From assembly GCF_041434935.1 (NCBI RefSeq), contig NZ_CP107964.1, positions 2,418,001 through 2,482,000 on the forward strand: DNA of 64,000 bases. The letters are read 5' to 3'. The position numbers and the translations under genes are program-made. The notes under the pieces are model-generated. The model saw only the letters and a list, made by a program, of their open reading frames with translations. It did no database searches and was not told the DNA's origin. This document shows positions 63,463-64,000 of this stretch, piece by piece. Source of the DNA: Kitasatospora sp. NBC_00374. Its GTDB lineage: Bacteria > Actinomycetota > Actinomycetes > Streptomycetales > Streptomycetaceae. Position 1 is the stretch's first letter. Each line of letters begins with the position of its first letter.

Positions 63463-64000
63463 TCACTTGCCCCCGTCGGCGGCGTTGTCGTCGTAGAGGC
63501 CGAAGTACTGCGCGGCGGTGTGCATGTCCTTGTCGCCGCGGCCGGAGAGGCTGACCAGGATGGTGGCCTCCGGGCCGAGCTCCCGGCCGAGGACCAGGGC
63601 GCCGGCCAGCGCGTGGGCGCTCTCGATGGCCGGGATGATGCCCTCGGTGCGGGACAGCAGGCGCAGCGCCTGCATCGCCTCGTCGTCGGTCACCGGGCGG
63701 TACTCGGCGCGGCCGGTGTCCTTCAGCCAGGCGTGCTCGGGCCCGACGCCGGGGTAGTCGAGGCCGGCCGAGATGGAGTGGCTCTCGATGGTCTGGCCGT
63801 CCTCGTCCTGCAGGACGTAGGTCCGCGAGCCGTGCAGCACGCCCGGGTCGCCCTTGGTCAGGGTGGCGGCGTGCCTCGGGGTCTCGGCGCCCTCGCCGGC
63901 CGCCTCGCAGCCGATCAGGCGCACGCCGGCGTCCGGGATGAACTCGTGGAAGATGCCCATCGCGTTGGAGCCGCCGCCGACGCAGGCGACGACCGCGTCG
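63463..64000 (-). CDS. trpB: Tryptophan synthase beta subunit, 3' part
   Basis: The frame runs through the right edge, so the N-terminal half including the PLP lysine is missing. The visible ~178 residues start [15 protein letters not shown], where GGGSNA binds the PLP phosphate, and include [16 protein letters not shown] and [13 protein letters not shown], all typical of TrpB. The stop is three bases before the trpA ATG. Confidence 0.95.
   Translation of the reverse strand, partial: DAVVACVGGGSNAMGIFHEFIPDAGVRLIGCEAAGEGAETPRHAATLTKGDPGVLHGSRTYVLQDEDGQTIESHSISAGLDYPGVGPEHAWLKDTGRAEYRPVTDDEAMQALRLLSRTEGIIPAIESAHALAGALVLGRELGPEATILVSLSGRGDKDMHTAAQYFGLYDDNAADGGK

Overview
This is a continuous piece of a very GC-rich actinomycete chromosome, most likely Streptomyces or Kitasatospora. 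Coding is dense, start codons are often GTG (occasionally TTG), and stop and start codons overlap as GTGA. Many markers are actinobacterial: SoxR, the SAV2148-type HEPN protein, a DUF574 methyltransferase, an XRE-DUF5753 regulator and a SigE-family sigma factor. The order trpBA, lgt, gltBD, pyk, ANTAR regulator, livJHMGF, polA, rpsA, coaE matches, from memory, a conserved part of the Streptomyces core chromosome. No rRNA, CRISPR array, insertion sequence, prophage or biosynthetic megasynthase is visible.

Layout. 1-2.8 kb: the end of a secreted S1 protease, a Tat-exported Dyp peroxidase and a SAV2148-type HEPN protein. 3.2-9.6 kb: glgX, treY and treZ, which turn glycogen or maltodextrin into trehalose. 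9.5-11.7 kb: a split transketolase divergent from soxR, with a SoxR box between them. 11.8-17.7 kb: two methyltransferase/VOC genes, a LysR regulator divergent from a CTP-synthase-like amidotransferase, coaE, a type I phosphodiesterase, and an MBL hydrolase divergent from a MarR regulator around a 28-bp near-palindrome. 17.8-21.9 kb: a 49-residue secreted peptide resembling the end of a chaplin domain, an MMPL exporter and rpsA. 22.3-31.4 kb: a methyltransferase, hrpB, an anchored Cys-containing protein, an orphan zincin, polA, a PaaI thioesterase and a membrane-anchored unknown.

31.6-40.0 kb: the branched-chain amino acid importer livJHMGF with a stem-loop after the binding-protein gene, a SigE-family sigma factor with a membrane partner, and an ANTAR response regulator. 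40.0-50.8 kb: tRNA-Leu(CAA) followed by an HTH/LAGLIDADG protein, a lipoprotein, pyruvate kinase, a Tat-exported 5'-nucleotidase, an MFS exporter divergent from an ArsR-type regulator, an aldehyde dehydrogenase and an XRE-DUF5753 regulator. 51-64 kb: gltD/gltB with a GlnR-like box, a VIT-family transporter, lgt, a DsbA/MauE redox pair, small unknowns, and trpA plus the 3' part of trpB, which runs off the right edge.

The metabolic core is carbon storage and trehalose, pyruvate kinase, glutamate synthase, branched-chain amino acid uptake and tryptophan synthesis. Regulators sit in divergent pairs with their likely targets (SoxR, MarR, LysR, ArsR). The observations most worth following are the SoxR box inside what looks like a 19-bp-spacer leaderless promoter of a split transketolase, the miniature chaplin-like peptide, the LAGLIDADG-HTH protein beside a tRNA gene, and the GlnR-like box at gltB. 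All family assignments are by eye; no database search or folding program was run.
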